From the NCBI GenBank assembly GCA_023395465.1, contig JAEWZE010000155.1, positions 1-29,716 of the forward strand: a DNA stretch of 29,716 nt, in the 5' to 3' direction. A program made the position numbers and the translations under genes. The stretch comes from Pseudomonadota bacterium. Lineage in GTDB: Bacteria > Pseudomonadota > Gammaproteobacteria > Xanthomonadales > Xanthomonadaceae. Under the pieces are notes generated by a model that worked only from the letters and a program-made list of their open reading frames with translations, made no database searches and was not told where the DNA came from. This document shows positions 14,925 to 22,345 of the stretch, piece by piece (position 1 is the first letter of the stretch; each line of letters opens with the position of its first letter).

Positions 14925-15670
14925 GGCGATGCGGGATCCTGGACCGTGGCCGGGAACGCCGCGGCGGCGCTGGCCGGACGCGGCTCTTCATGCAGTTCGC
15001 CGTCGCGCATCACGCAGGTCCGGTCGGCGTACGCGGCAACGTCGGCGTCGTGGGTGATCAGGACCACGGTGTGGTCCTCGTCGCGCAGGCGCTTGAACAG
15101 GGCGAGGATCTCCTCGCCGGTCTTCGAATCGAGCGCGCCGGTGGGTTCGTCGGCGAGCAGGATCGGCGGCCGGTTGATCAGCGCGCGGGCGATCGCCACG
15201 CGCTGCTGTTGGCCACCGGACAGTTCGCTGGGGCGGTGGTGGGTGCGCCCCGCCAGGCCGACCGCGGCCAGCGCCTCCTGCGCCAGTCGCCTGCGCTCGG
15301 CCGGCGGCACCTGCGCGTAGCCCAGCGGCATCGCGACGTTGTCCTCGGCCGACATCCGCGGCAGCAGGTTGAAACCCTGGAACACGAAGCCGATCTTGTC
15401 GCGGCGCAGCGCGGCCAGCTGTTCGCGGTCGAGGGTGGCCACGTCGATGCCGTCGCACAGGTACTGGCCGGACGTGGGCGTGTCGAGGCAGCCGATGAGG
15501 TTCATCAGGGTCGACTTGCCGGAGCCCGACGGCCCCATGATCGCGATGAACTCGCCGCGCGCGATGCGCAGGTCCACGCCGGCCAGCGCCACCACTTCGG
15601 CCTCGCTGCCTTCGGCGTAGACCTTGCGCAGCGCGCGGGTCTCGATCACCGGCGTGCCCGCGACGCTCAT
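14921..15670 (-). CDS. MacB/LolD-type ABC transporter ATPase
   Basis: A 249-residue cytoplasmic ATPase that drives the neighbouring permease. Walker A GPSGSGKST is at residues 46-54, Q-loop FVFQGFNLLPR at about 96-106, signature LSGGQQQR at 150-157, Walker B ILLADEPTGALD at 170-181 and the H-loop LITHD with His207. The stretch MNLIGCLDTPTSGQY is typical of the MacB/LolD group. A 20-odd residue Ala/Pro-rich tail follows the core. The ATG at 15670 overlaps the stop of the adaptor gene and its own stop overlaps the permease start, both by four bases, so the three proteins are translationally linked. Confidence 0.94.
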   Translation of the reverse strand: MSVAGTPVIETRALRKVYAEGSEAEVVALAGVDLRIARGEFIAIMGPSGSGKSTLMNLIGCLDTPTSGQYLCDGIDVATLDREQLAALRRDKIGFVFQGFNLLPRMSAEDNVAMPLGYAQVPPAERRRLAQEALAAVGLAGRTHHRPSELSGGQQQRVAIARALINRPPILLADEPTGALDSKTGEEILALFKRLRDEDHTVVLITHDADVAAYADRTCVMRDGELHEEPRPASAAAAFPATVQDPASP

Positions 15671-17166
15671 CGCCGCGCCCGCTCGCCGGTGATGATCTCG
15701 TCGCCGGCGTCCACGTCACCGCGCACTTCGGTGCTGCTGCCGTCGCTGGCGCCGACCCGGACCTGCACCGCCTCGCGGCGGCCGTCCACCAGCCGGTACA
15801 GGGTGGTGCGGGTCGCATTGAGCGACGCGGCGAGCGCGGCGTTCCAGCGCGCGCGCTGCCCCTCGTCGAGGGTCCGGGTGAAGCCGGCGAAGTTCTCCTG
15901 CATGCGCTCGAGCATGCGCTGGCGGATCTGCGCGCGCATCGCCGGATCCGGGGCACCGGCGCGCATGGACATGCCCGGCGGCCCACCCGCGCCACCGGAC
16001 GGCCGCGCGCCATTGCCCGGACGAGGCGCCTGGGCGCGCTCGCGCTGCGCGGCAACGGCCGCGTCGAACGCGGCGCGCTGGGTCGCGTCCAGGTCGAGTC
16101 CGGCGGCCACGCGCTCGAGTTCCTCGAGCAGGCCCGCCCCGCCGCGCGCATTGCCGCCCTGCGCGGGCGCGGCGTCGCCGACCGGCTTGTAGCGCAGCGC
16201 GGCATTGGACACCTTCAGCACGTCGCTACGGTTGCTGACCTCGATCTCGGCATTGACGGTCAGGCCGGGCAGCAGGGTGCCGTCGGCGTTGTCGACGCTG
16301 ACCACCACCGGATAGGTGACCACGTTGTTGGTGGTGGTCGCGGCCAGGCGCACCTGGTCCACCACGCCGCGGAACTGGCGGTCCGGAAAGGCGTCGGCCG
16401 TGAACGACACCGCCTGGCCGCGCTTGACCTGGCCGATGTCGGCCTCGTCCACGGCCAGCTCGATCTTCATCTTCGACAGGTCTTCGGCGATGGTGAACAG
16501 TTCCGGCGCCTGCAGGCTGGCGGCCACGGTCTGCCCCGGTTCGATGGTGCGGGTCAGCACCACCCCATCGACCGGCGAGCGGATCACCGTGCGCTCCAGG
16601 TTGACGCGGCTGGTCTCGGTGGACGCGGTCTGCTGACGGATCTGCGCCTGGGTCGAGACGACCTGCGCGCGCGCCTGGTCGAGCGCCGCGCGGGCCTGGT
16701 CGATGTCGGCCTGCGCGACCAGCTTCTGGGTGCCGAGGTCGGCCTTGCGCCGGTAGTCGAGTTCGGCATTGCGCAGGGTCGCTTGGGCCTGCGCCAGCGA
16801 GGCGCGCGCGCTGGCGACCTGGGCGGCGCCCTGCTCGATCTGCGCCTCGTAGGTGCGCGGGTCGATGCGCGCCAGCACGTCGCCCTGACGCACCTGGCTG
16901 TTGAAATCGACCAGCACGTCGGTGACCTGGCCGGAAATCTGGCTGCCCACGGTCACCGTCGAGATCGCGCTGAGGGTGCCGGTGGCCGAGATCGCCACCC
17001 GGATGTCGCCGCGCTCGACCTGCACCGTGCGCCACGGCGACTCGTCGCCGGCCTCGCGCGTGCCCGACCACCAGAACCAGGCGATGGCGGCGAGCGCGGC
17101 GGCCACCACCGCGGCCACGAGGAGACGGGGAAACGGCCGCCGACGGCGGGTCGCGGGTTTGCTCAT
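15667..17166 (-). CDS. MacA-like periplasmic adaptor (HlyD family) with inserted LTxxQ segment
   Basis: A 499-residue adaptor linking the inner-membrane ABC transporter to an outer-membrane TolC-type channel (none encoded here). An N-terminal anchor helix is at about 14-32. The lipoyl/coiled-coil hairpin follows: GSQISGQVTDVLVDFNSQV, QGDVLARIDPRTYEAQIEQ, long Ala/Gln helices to about 195, then VIRSPVDGVVLTR returning to the lipoyl half. A beta-barrel domain runs to KVSNAALRYKP near 325. Then comes an unusual stretch of about 120 residues, Gly/Pro-rich with predicted helices, carrying two LTxxQ-like motifs: LDATQ at 359-363 and LDEGQ at 433-437. The membrane-proximal domain resumes at TLYRLVDGRREAV. 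Length is well above the roughly 370-400 usual for MacA. A GCGAAAGG-type leader but no strong ribosome site precedes the ATG at 17166. Confidence 0.9.
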   Translation of the reverse strand: MSKPATRRRRPFPRLLVAAVVAAALAAIAWFWWSGTREAGDESPWRTVQVERGDIRVAISATGTLSAISTVTVGSQISGQVTDVLVDFNSQVRQGDVLARIDPRTYEAQIEQGAAQVASARASLAQAQATLRNAELDYRRKADLGTQKLVAQADIDQARAALDQARAQVVSTQAQIRQQTASTETSRVNLERTVIRSPVDGVVLTRTIEPGQTVAASLQAPELFTIAEDLSKMKIELAVDEADIGQVKRGQAVSFTADAFPDRQFRGVVDQVRLAATTTNNVVTYPVVVSVDNADGTLLPGLTVNAEIEVSNRSDVLKVSNAALRYKPVGDAAPAQGGNARGGAGLLEELERVAAGLDLDATQRAAFDAAVAAQRERAQAPRPGNGARPSGGAGGPPGMSMRAGAPDPAMRAQIRQRMLERMQENFAGFTRTLDEGQRARWNAALAASLNATRTTLYRLVDGRREAVQVRVGASDGSSTEVRGDVDAGDEIITGERARR

Positions 17167-17209
17167 GCGAAAGGTCCGGGAACAGTCTGGCGTCGAAGCT
17201 GGCTAACGC

Positions 17210-17226
17210 ACCGGTCCGGCGCCGGT
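17210..17226 (-). other. Short hairpin between sensor kinase and adaptor genes
   Basis: ACCGG at 17210-17214 and CCGGT at 17222-17226 form a five-pair stem with a seven-base loop in the 77-base gap between the kinase stop and the adaptor start. There is no T tail. It could modulate read-through from the regulatory genes to the transporter genes, or simply be GC-rich background. Confidence 0.2.
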
Positions 17227-17243
17227 TGACATGCGGCCGCCGC

Positions 17244-18539
17244 TCAGGAGGGAGCGAGCGGGGAAAAGCGCAGGGTGGCGGTCGTGCCCTGGTGCTCCAC
17301 GCTGTCGAGCCGCAGCTGCCAGCCGAAGCGGCGGACCAGCCGGTTGGCGATGGTCAGGCCGAAGCCCTTGCCCAGCGGACTGAAGGCGTCGGCGCGGAAG
17401 AACGGATCGTAGACATGCTGCAGCGTCTCGGCCGACATGCCGATCCCGCTGTCGCGCACCACCACCGCGTCGGCCTCCACGCGTACCTCGATACTGCCCT
17501 GTTCGGTGAAATTGCAGGCGTTCTGGATCAGGTTGCGCACGATCATGGCCAGCACGCTCGGCGGCGCGAACAGCTTGGGCGCCGCGTCGGCCGCGAGGCG
17601 CAGGTCGACCGGCTTGCCGAACAGCAACGGCCGCGCCTTCTCCACTTCGTCCAGCACCACCTCGCACACGTCCAGCTCCTCGCTGACCGGCGCGACGCCG
17701 CTTTCGCGGGCCAGCACCAGGAAGGCGTCGATCACCGCCTCCATGTCGCGCGCCGCGCGCTGGATGCGCTCCAGCGGACGGCGGCCGTGCGGCGGCAGCG
17801 ACGGATCGGACAGCATCATGTCGCTGGCCACCCGGATCACGGTCAGCGGGGTGCGCAGCTCGTGGCTGGCATCGCGGGTGAAGTCGCGCTCGCGCTGCAC
17901 GAACTCGGCCACGCGCGCGGACAGCCCATGCAGGGCGTGGGCGAGGGCCTGGACCTCGCGGCTGGGTTCCTCGGCGAAGCCCGACACCGCCAGCGGCGAT
18001 GTCAGGTCGCCCTGGTTCGGATCCCAGCGCGCCACCTCCTCGGCCAGCCGGTTCACCGGCAGGACCATGCGGCGCGACTTGCGATACGTGAGCGTGGTGA
18101 TCACCAGCGCGGTGAGCAGGCCCAGCAGGATCATGATCGCGGCTGAAGTTCCCATCAGCCTGTCCACCGACCTGGTGCGCAACACCAGGTAGAGGACGCC
18201 CTCGGGCCGCCGCTGCACCAGCACCGCCTTGTGCGAGCGGTACACGAAGTTCACGCCCTCCGGCAGCGATTCGACGTAGGGCGGCAACGTCGGCACTTCC
18301 CGCGCGGAACGGAAGTAGCCCTCCAGTGTCCCGGTCGACGGCAGGTGCGTGCCCAGTTGCGACCCGGACTGCCCCTGCCTGGCCCAGAAGGCGTCCGCCT
18401 CCACCGTCAGGCGCTGCCGGACCAGCGCGTCGCGCGTGATCAGGGTGAGCAGGCTCACGCCGAACACCACCGCAAGGACCAGCAGCAGCCCCTGGGTGAC
18501 GAACGCATAGCGGATCTTGCGGGGCAGCCCCTGCGGCAT
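17244..18539 (-). CDS. Two-component sensor histidine kinase
   Basis: A 431-residue membrane kinase. Membrane helices at about 11-34 and 130-151 enclose a periplasmic sensor region of about 95 residues without a recognised domain. A HAMP-like segment follows to about 210. The phospho-acceptor motif RDFTRDASHELRTPLTVI has His226; the catalytic domain shows the N box RNLIQNACNF (336-340), G1 DSGIGMS (363-369) and G2 GKGFGLTIANRL (390-401). The F box is present as DPFFRAD. All key residues are intact, so it should be active. It starts 18 bases after the response regulator gene and precedes the MacAB-like genes; the obvious inference is that it senses an envelope or drug signal tied to that exporter. 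Confidence 0.93.
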   Translation of the reverse strand: MPQGLPRKIRYAFVTQGLLLVLAVVFGVSLLTLITRDALVRQRLTVEADAFWARQGQSGSQLGTHLPSTGTLEGYFRSAREVPTLPPYVESLPEGVNFVYRSHKAVLVQRRPEGVLYLVLRTRSVDRLMGTSAAIMILLGLLTALVITTLTYRKSRRMVLPVNRLAEEVARWDPNQGDLTSPLAVSGFAEEPSREVQALAHALHGLSARVAEFVQRERDFTRDASHELRTPLTVIRVASDMMLSDPSLPPHGRRPLERIQRAARDMEAVIDAFLVLARESGVAPVSEELDVCEVVLDEVEKARPLLFGKPVDLRLAADAAPKLFAPPSVLAMIVRNLIQNACNFTEQGSIEVRVEADAVVVRDSGIGMSAETLQHVYDPFFRADAFSPLGKGFGLTIANRLVRRFGWQLRLDSVEHQGTTATLRFSPLAPS

Positions 18540-18557
18540 CGCGTGGTTCCGCAGGGA

Positions 18558-19271
18558 TCAGGCGGGCGACTGGTCGATGTCGGCGATGCGGTAGCCCGCG
18601 CTCTGCACCGTATGCAGCAGCGGCTTGTCGAACGGCTTGTCGATGATCTTGCGCAGGTTGTAGAGATGGCTGCGCAGGGTATCCGAATCCGGCAGCCCGT
18701 TGCCCCAGATCTCGCGTTCGATCTCCTGGCGGTTCACCACGCGCGGCGACTCCCGCATCAGGATGGTCAGCAGCTTCATGCCGATCGGCGAAAGCTGCAG
18801 CTCGGTGCCGCCGCGGGTGGCGCGCATGCTGGCCGGGTCGAGCACCAGGTCGGCGACCTTGAGCACTTCCGAACCCACCTGCCGTCGCTCGCGCCGGATC
18901 AGCGCCCGCAGCCTGGCTTCGAGTTCCTGGATGGCGAAGGGCTTGGTGAGGTAGTCGTCGGCCCCGGACGACAGGCCGCTGAGCTTCTCGTCGAGCGTAT
19001 CGCGCGCGGTCAGCATCAGCACCGGCGTGGACTTGCGCGCCTCGGCGCGCAGCCGCTTGCAGACCTCCACGCCGTCCAGGCGCGGCAGCATCAGGTCCAG
19101 CACGATCACGTCGTAGCTGTTCTCCACCGCCAGCCGGTAGCCGTCCAGGCCGTCGGAGGCATAGTCGACCTCGAAGCCGCGACCTTCCAGGTATTCGCCC
19201 ACCATTTCCGAAATATTGCGGTTGTCCTCGACGATCAGGACCAGCCCGCCGGTTTCCTGCCCTGCACGCAT
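18558..19271 (-). CDS. OmpR/PhoB family response regulator
   Basis: A 237-residue DNA-binding regulator. The receiver domain has the acidic pair Glu15-Asp16, phospho-acceptor Asp59 in DVIVLDLMLPRLDG, Thr88 in LMLTARD and Lys110 in DDYLTKPF. The C-terminal winged-helix domain shows LQLSPIGMKLLTILMRESPRVVNRQ in short blocks, then SDTLRSHLYNLRKIID and LLHTVQSAGYRI, the OmpR-type recognition helix and wing. The ATG at 19271 is chosen for the strong AGGAAG seven bases upstream; longer in-frame starts have no receiver-like sequence. It is the first gene of the regulator-kinase-exporter unit and is divergent from the DMT-type gene, so it may control both. Confidence 0.94.
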   Translation of the reverse strand: MRAGQETGGLVLIVEDNRNISEMVGEYLEGRGFEVDYASDGLDGYRLAVENSYDVIVLDLMLPRLDGVEVCKRLRAEARKSTPVLMLTARDTLDEKLSGLSSGADDYLTKPFAIQELEARLRALIRRERRQVGSEVLKVADLVLDPASMRATRGGTELQLSPIGMKLLTILMRESPRVVNRQEIEREIWGNGLPDSDTLRSHLYNLRKIIDKPFDKPLLHTVQSAGYRIADIDQSPA

Positions 19272-19379
19272 GTTTGCTTCCTCGAAGTGGTCTTCAGCTT
19301 TGTGAAAGGTGCCAGCCGGGCTGTACAAGCGCCGTGAAGACGGAGAATCTTCGCGCGCCCGCCATCGCCTGGATCTCCC
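19272..19379. promoter_or_regulatory. Divergent control region between response regulator and DMT-type gene
   Basis: 108 bases with several short repeats: GTGAAAG at 19302-19308 and GTGAAGA at 19334-19340 as near-direct repeats 32 bases (about three helical turns) apart, an inverted pair GAAGA-N7-TCTTC at 19336-19352, another TCTTC at 19291-19295 and TTCA-N6-TGAA at 19293-19306. OmpR-type regulators usually bind such half-site pairs. A GAGAAT at 19343-19348 could be the plus-strand -10, inside the inverted repeat. The assignment is inference. Confidence 0.35.
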
Positions 19380-19724
19380 ATGCCGCCCTTCGACCGCCTC
19401 GTCCCGATCCTGCTGCTGCTCGGGTCCAACGTGTTCATGACCTTCGCCTGGTACGGGCACCTCAAGTACAAGTCCTCGGCCCTGCTGCCGGTGATCCTGG
19501 TCAGCTGGGGCATCGCCTTCTTCGAATACTGCCTGATGGTGCCGGCCAACCGGCTCGGCTCGGCGTTCTATTCGGCGCCGCAGCTCAAAGGCATGCAGGA
19601 GGTCATCACCCTGCTGGTCTTCGCCGGCTTCTCGGCCTGGTACCTGGAGCAGCCGCTGAGATGGAACCACTGGGCCGGCTTCGGCCTGATCGTGGTCGCT
19701 GCGTGGCTGATCTTCATGGACTGA
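19380..19724 (+). CDS. DMT-type small membrane protein (DUF486 family)
   Basis: A 114-residue protein with four membrane helices, typical DUF486 length and pattern: FDRLVPILLLLGSNVFMTFAWYGHL, WGIAFFEYCLMVPANRLG, an amphipathic LKGMQEVITLLVFAGFS stretch and a C-terminal GLIVVAAWLIFMD. The family belongs to the drug/metabolite transporter superfamily and is related in topology to small multidrug-resistance pumps, but no substrate is established. Start at 19380 gives MPPFDRL; no good ribosome site is seen. It is divergent from the response regulator and convergent with the Mpo1-like gene. Confidence 0.88.
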   Translation: MPPFDRLVPILLLLGSNVFMTFAWYGHLKYKSSALLPVILVSWGIAFFEYCLMVPANRLGSAFYSAPQLKGMQEVITLLVFAGFSAWYLEQPLRWNHWAGFGLIVVAAWLIFMD

Positions 19725-19796
19725 GGTTCGCGCCTGTCGCCGCTTCGGGCGGTCATTGCGCCCTGCCGCCAAGGCGCCGCCGGGGCGACACTGCGT

Positions 19797-19811
19797 CCGG
19801 CTCGCAGCCGG
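19797..19811 (+). other. Hairpin in the convergent DMT / Mpo1-like gap
   Basis: CCGGCT-CGC-AGCCGG is a perfect six-pair stem with a three-base loop, lying 73 bases after the DMT-type stop and 20 bases after the Mpo1-like stop on the other strand. It lacks a T tail in either direction; its position between converging genes is what a bidirectional terminator would have. Confidence 0.25.
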
Positions 19812-19830
19812 CATGCCGCCGCGTGCGTGT

Positions 19831-20133
19831 CTAGAAGCGGATCCTGCCGGTGAGGATGTCCTTGAACATCACCCAGTCGCCGGCGAACGAGTAGAACGGG
19901 TGGCGGAAGGTCGCCGGCCGGTTCTTCTCGAAGAAGAAGTGCCCCACCCAGGCGAAGGCGTAGCCGCACAGCAGCGCGGCCAGCAGCCACCACGGACTGC
20001 GCGTGGCCAGGGCCAGCGCGACCAGTACGATCGCGCCGCAGCTGCCGATGAAGTGCAGGCGCCGCGAGGTGCGGTTGGCGTGTTCGTCTAGATAGAACGG
20101 GTAGAACTCGCGGAAGCTGGCGAAGCGGCGCAT
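19831..20133 (-). CDS. Mpo1-like (DUF962) membrane protein
   Basis: A 100-residue protein of the DUF962/Mpo1 family. The conserved histidine sites are visible: YLDEHANRTSRRLHFIG at about residues 14-30, WVGHFFFEKNRPATF at 61-76 and HPFYSFAGDW at about 78-87. Two hydrophobic helices lie between the first two. The yeast relative Mpo1 is an Fe-dependent dioxygenase for alpha-oxidation of 2-hydroxy fatty acids; whether bacterial members do the same is not established. The ATG at 20133 has a strong GGAGGA ribosome site, and the gene follows the YnfA-family gene by 13 bases, so they are probably co-transcribed. Confidence 0.88.
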   Translation of the reverse strand: MRRFASFREFYPFYLDEHANRTSRRLHFIGSCGAIVLVALALATRSPWWLLAALLCGYAFAWVGHFFFEKNRPATFRHPFYSFAGDWVMFKDILTGRIRF

Positions 20134-20146
20134 TTCCGTCCTCCGG

Positions 20147-20470
20147 TCACGCGGGCCTGGGCGAGAACATGATGACGGCCATCCCTAGCAGGCACAACGC
20201 CGCGCCCAGCAGGTCCCAGCGCGTCGGCCGGACCGCGTCCACCCACCACAGCCAGGCCAGCGCCACGCTGACGTACACCCCGCCATAGGCCGCGTAGACC
20301 CGGCCCGTCGCGGTGGGGTGCAGGCTGAGCAGCCACACGAACAGCATCAGGCACAGCGCCGCGGGCAGCAGCAGCCAGGCGCTGCCGCCCTTGCGCAACC
20401 ACAGCCACGGCAGGTAGCAGCCGAGGATCTCGGCGATGGCGGTCACGGCGAACAGCAGCAGGGTCTTCAT
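20147..20470 (-). CDS. ynfA: YnfA family (UPF0060) small membrane protein
   Basis: A 107-residue four-helix inner-membrane protein. It opens MKTLLLFAVTAIAEILGCYL, the standard YnfA start, followed by WLWLRKGGSAWLLL, the highly conserved TGRVYAAYGGVYVSVALAW and a C-terminal RPTRWDLLGAALCLLGMAVIMF. YnfA is related to small multidrug-resistance pumps, and some members are reported to export drugs, but its natural role is unclear. The ATG at 20470 is chosen over an in-frame upstream start because the hydrophobic first helix begins there. It precedes the Mpo1-like gene by 13 bases. Confidence 0.93.
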   Translation of the reverse strand: MKTLLLFAVTAIAEILGCYLPWLWLRKGGSAWLLLPAALCLMLFVWLLSLHPTATGRVYAAYGGVYVSVALAWLWWVDAVRPTRWDLLGAALCLLGMAVIMFSPRPA

Positions 20471-20533
20471 CGCGGGGAAACCGGTCGCGGGCGCCAAGTG
20501 TGCGGAAAGGGTGGAGCGGGCCGGCAGGCGAAC

Positions 20534-21352
20534 TCAACCGCCCTCGCGCTTGACCCGCGCCCAGTACGCTTCCTGCGCGTCCAGCGGCAGGTCCTCCAGG
20601 CGCCGGCCATCGGCCTGCGCCAGCGATTCCATGCGCCGGAAGCGGCGTTCGAACTTGAGGTTGGCGCCACGCAGCGCCGCTCCGACGTCGACCCGCGCGT
20701 GGCGCGCGAGGTTGGCCGCGACGAACAGCAGGTCGCCGATCTCGTCCTGCAGCCGCGCCTGCGCGGCGGCATCGTCCGGCGCTGCGGCCACCCCGGCGAA
20801 CTCGGCGCGGACCTCGTCGATTTCCTCGTGCAGCTTGTCGATCACCGGCGCGGGGCCAGGCCAGTCGAACCCCGTGCGCGCGGCGCGGTCCTGCAGTTTC
20901 ACCGCGCGCTGCCATTCGGGCAGGCCGCGCGAAATCCCCGCCAGCGCCGAGCTGTCGGCATCGCCGGCGGCGGCGCGCTCGGCGCGCTTGATCTGTTCCC
21001 AGTTCGCCGTCTGCGCCTGCGCGTCGTCGATCCGCGCGCCGCCGAACACATGCGGATGGCGGCGCACCATCTTGTCGCAGATCGCCGCGACCACGTCGCC
21101 GAACGCGAACGCGCCCTGCTCCTCGGCCATGCGCGCATGGAACACCACCTGCAGCAGCAGGTCGCCCAGCTCATCCTTCAACGCGGGCAGGTCGCCGCGA
21201 TCGATCGCATCGGCGACCTCGTAGGCCTCCTCGATGGTGTATGGCGCGATGCTCGCGAAATCCTGCTCCAGGTCCCAGGGGCAGCCGCCGTCGGGATCGC
21301 GCAGGCGGGCCATGATGTCGAGGAGGTCGGCGACCGCGCGCTGCTGGTTCAC
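20534..21352 (-). CDS. mazG: Nucleoside triphosphate pyrophosphohydrolase MazG
   Basis: A 272-residue all-helical house-cleaning enzyme that hydrolyses NTPs, canonical or damaged, to NMP and pyrophosphate. There are two tandem MazG domains, as in E. coli. The first opens LLDIMARLRDPDGGCPWDLEQ and has the metal motif EEAYE at 41-45 with ELGD at 61-64; the second shows KLHEEIDEVRAEF and later DEIGDLLF. DKMVRRHPHVFG and NWEQIKRAE link the two. The GTG at 21352 is preferred because AAGGA lies eight bases upstream and VNQQRAVADLLDIM gives the usual N terminus. The sequence before it (21353-21529) separates mazG from cysQ and shows nothing recognisable. Confidence 0.95.
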   Translation of the reverse strand: MNQQRAVADLLDIMARLRDPDGGCPWDLEQDFASIAPYTIEEAYEVADAIDRGDLPALKDELGDLLLQVVFHARMAEEQGAFAFGDVVAAICDKMVRRHPHVFGGARIDDAQAQTANWEQIKRAERAAAGDADSSALAGISRGLPEWQRAVKLQDRAARTGFDWPGPAPVIDKLHEEIDEVRAEFAGVAAAPDDAAAQARLQDEIGDLLFVAANLARHARVDVGAALRGANLKFERRFRRMESLAQADGRRLEDLPLDAQEAYWARVKREGG

Positions 21353-21529
21353 GGCCGATGTCCTTGCATGGTGGTTCGGGCCGGGACTGGCCGTCGGGTG
21401 CGTCGATCGCCCCGGACGACGCGCAGCGCCTCCGGGCGGTGGCATGCCGCGCGCCGACTGCGGCGCGGCGCGGAAGATCCGGCGCGGGTCACGCGTCCCG
21501 GGAAGGCAGCGCCCGTCCGCGTCATGCGC

Positions 21530-22345
21530 CTACGCCTCCAGCCAGGACCGCCACGGCAACGAGCGGTCGCCCAGCGCGATGAAATCGCCGTTGAGCACGG
21601 TCGCGCGCTGGTTGTAGCGGAACGGCCGGCCCTGCGGATCGAGCACTGCGCCGCCGGCGGCTTCCAGGATGGCCTGGCCGGCGCCGGTATCCCACTCGCT
21701 GGTGGGTCCGAAGCGCGGATAGACGTCCATGGCGCCCTCGGCCAGCCGGCAGAACTTGAGCGAGGATCCCAGGCCGACCGGTTCGACCTCGCCCATCCGC
21801 GCCATCAGCGCCTCGGTCCGCGCGTCGCGGTGCGAGCGGCTCGCCGCCACCTTCAGCGGCGCACTGGCCGGCGCGCGCGCGCGGATCCGGCGTTCGCCAT
21901 CGCCATCGCAGCGGAACGCGCCGTGCCCGGGCGTGCCGTGCCACAGCACGCCGGTGACGGGCGCCTGGATCACGCCGAACACGGCAACGCCCTCGTCGAT
22001 CAGGGCGATGTTCACGGTGAACTCGCCGTTGCGCTTGACGAATTCGCGCGTGCCGTCGAGCGGGTCGACCAGCCACAGTCGGCCCCAACTCCGGCGGGTG
22101 GCGGCATCGACCAGGTGGGCGGATTCCTCCGACAGCACCGGGATGTCGGGCGTCAGCCGCTGCAGCCCGGCGACGATGCAGTGGTGCGCGGCCAGGTCGG
22201 CCTGGGTGAGCGGGCTCGCATCGGCCTTGTGGGTGACGTCGAAGCCGCTCTCGTAGATGTCGATGATCGCGGCCGCTGCGTCGCGCGCGATCGCGATTAC
22301 GGCCTGGCGCATCGCCTCGGGCACGGGGCTTCCGGTGTCAGGCAC
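21530..22345 (-). CDS. cysQ: 3'(2'),5'-bisphosphate nucleotidase CysQ
   Basis: A member of the lithium-sensitive inositol monophosphatase superfamily that removes the 3'-phosphate from PAP, the toxic by-product of sulfate assimilation, giving AMP. Motifs: HKADASPLTQAD at about 39-50, PVLSEES at 69-75, the metal signature WLVDPLDGTREF at 91-102, NGEFTVNIALI, and the second signature TSEWDTGAGQAILEAAGG near the C terminus. The start is uncertain: GTG at 22345 (271 residues; AGGAAG upstream, overlaps nudE by eight bases), GTG at 22324 or ATG at 22312 (260 residues, aligns with E. coli CysQ). Downstream of nudE, so probably coupled to it. Confidence 0.93.
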   Translation of the reverse strand: MPDTGSPVPEAMRQAVIAIARDAAAAIIDIYESGFDVTHKADASPLTQADLAAHHCIVAGLQRLTPDIPVLSEESAHLVDAATRRSWGRLWLVDPLDGTREFVKRNGEFTVNIALIDEGVAVFGVIQAPVTGVLWHGTPGHGAFRCDGDGERRIRARAPASAPLKVAASRSHRDARTEALMARMGEVEPVGLGSSLKFCRLAEGAMDVYPRFGPTSEWDTGAGQAILEAAGGAVLDPQGRPFRYNQRATVLNGDFIALGDRSLPWRSWLEA

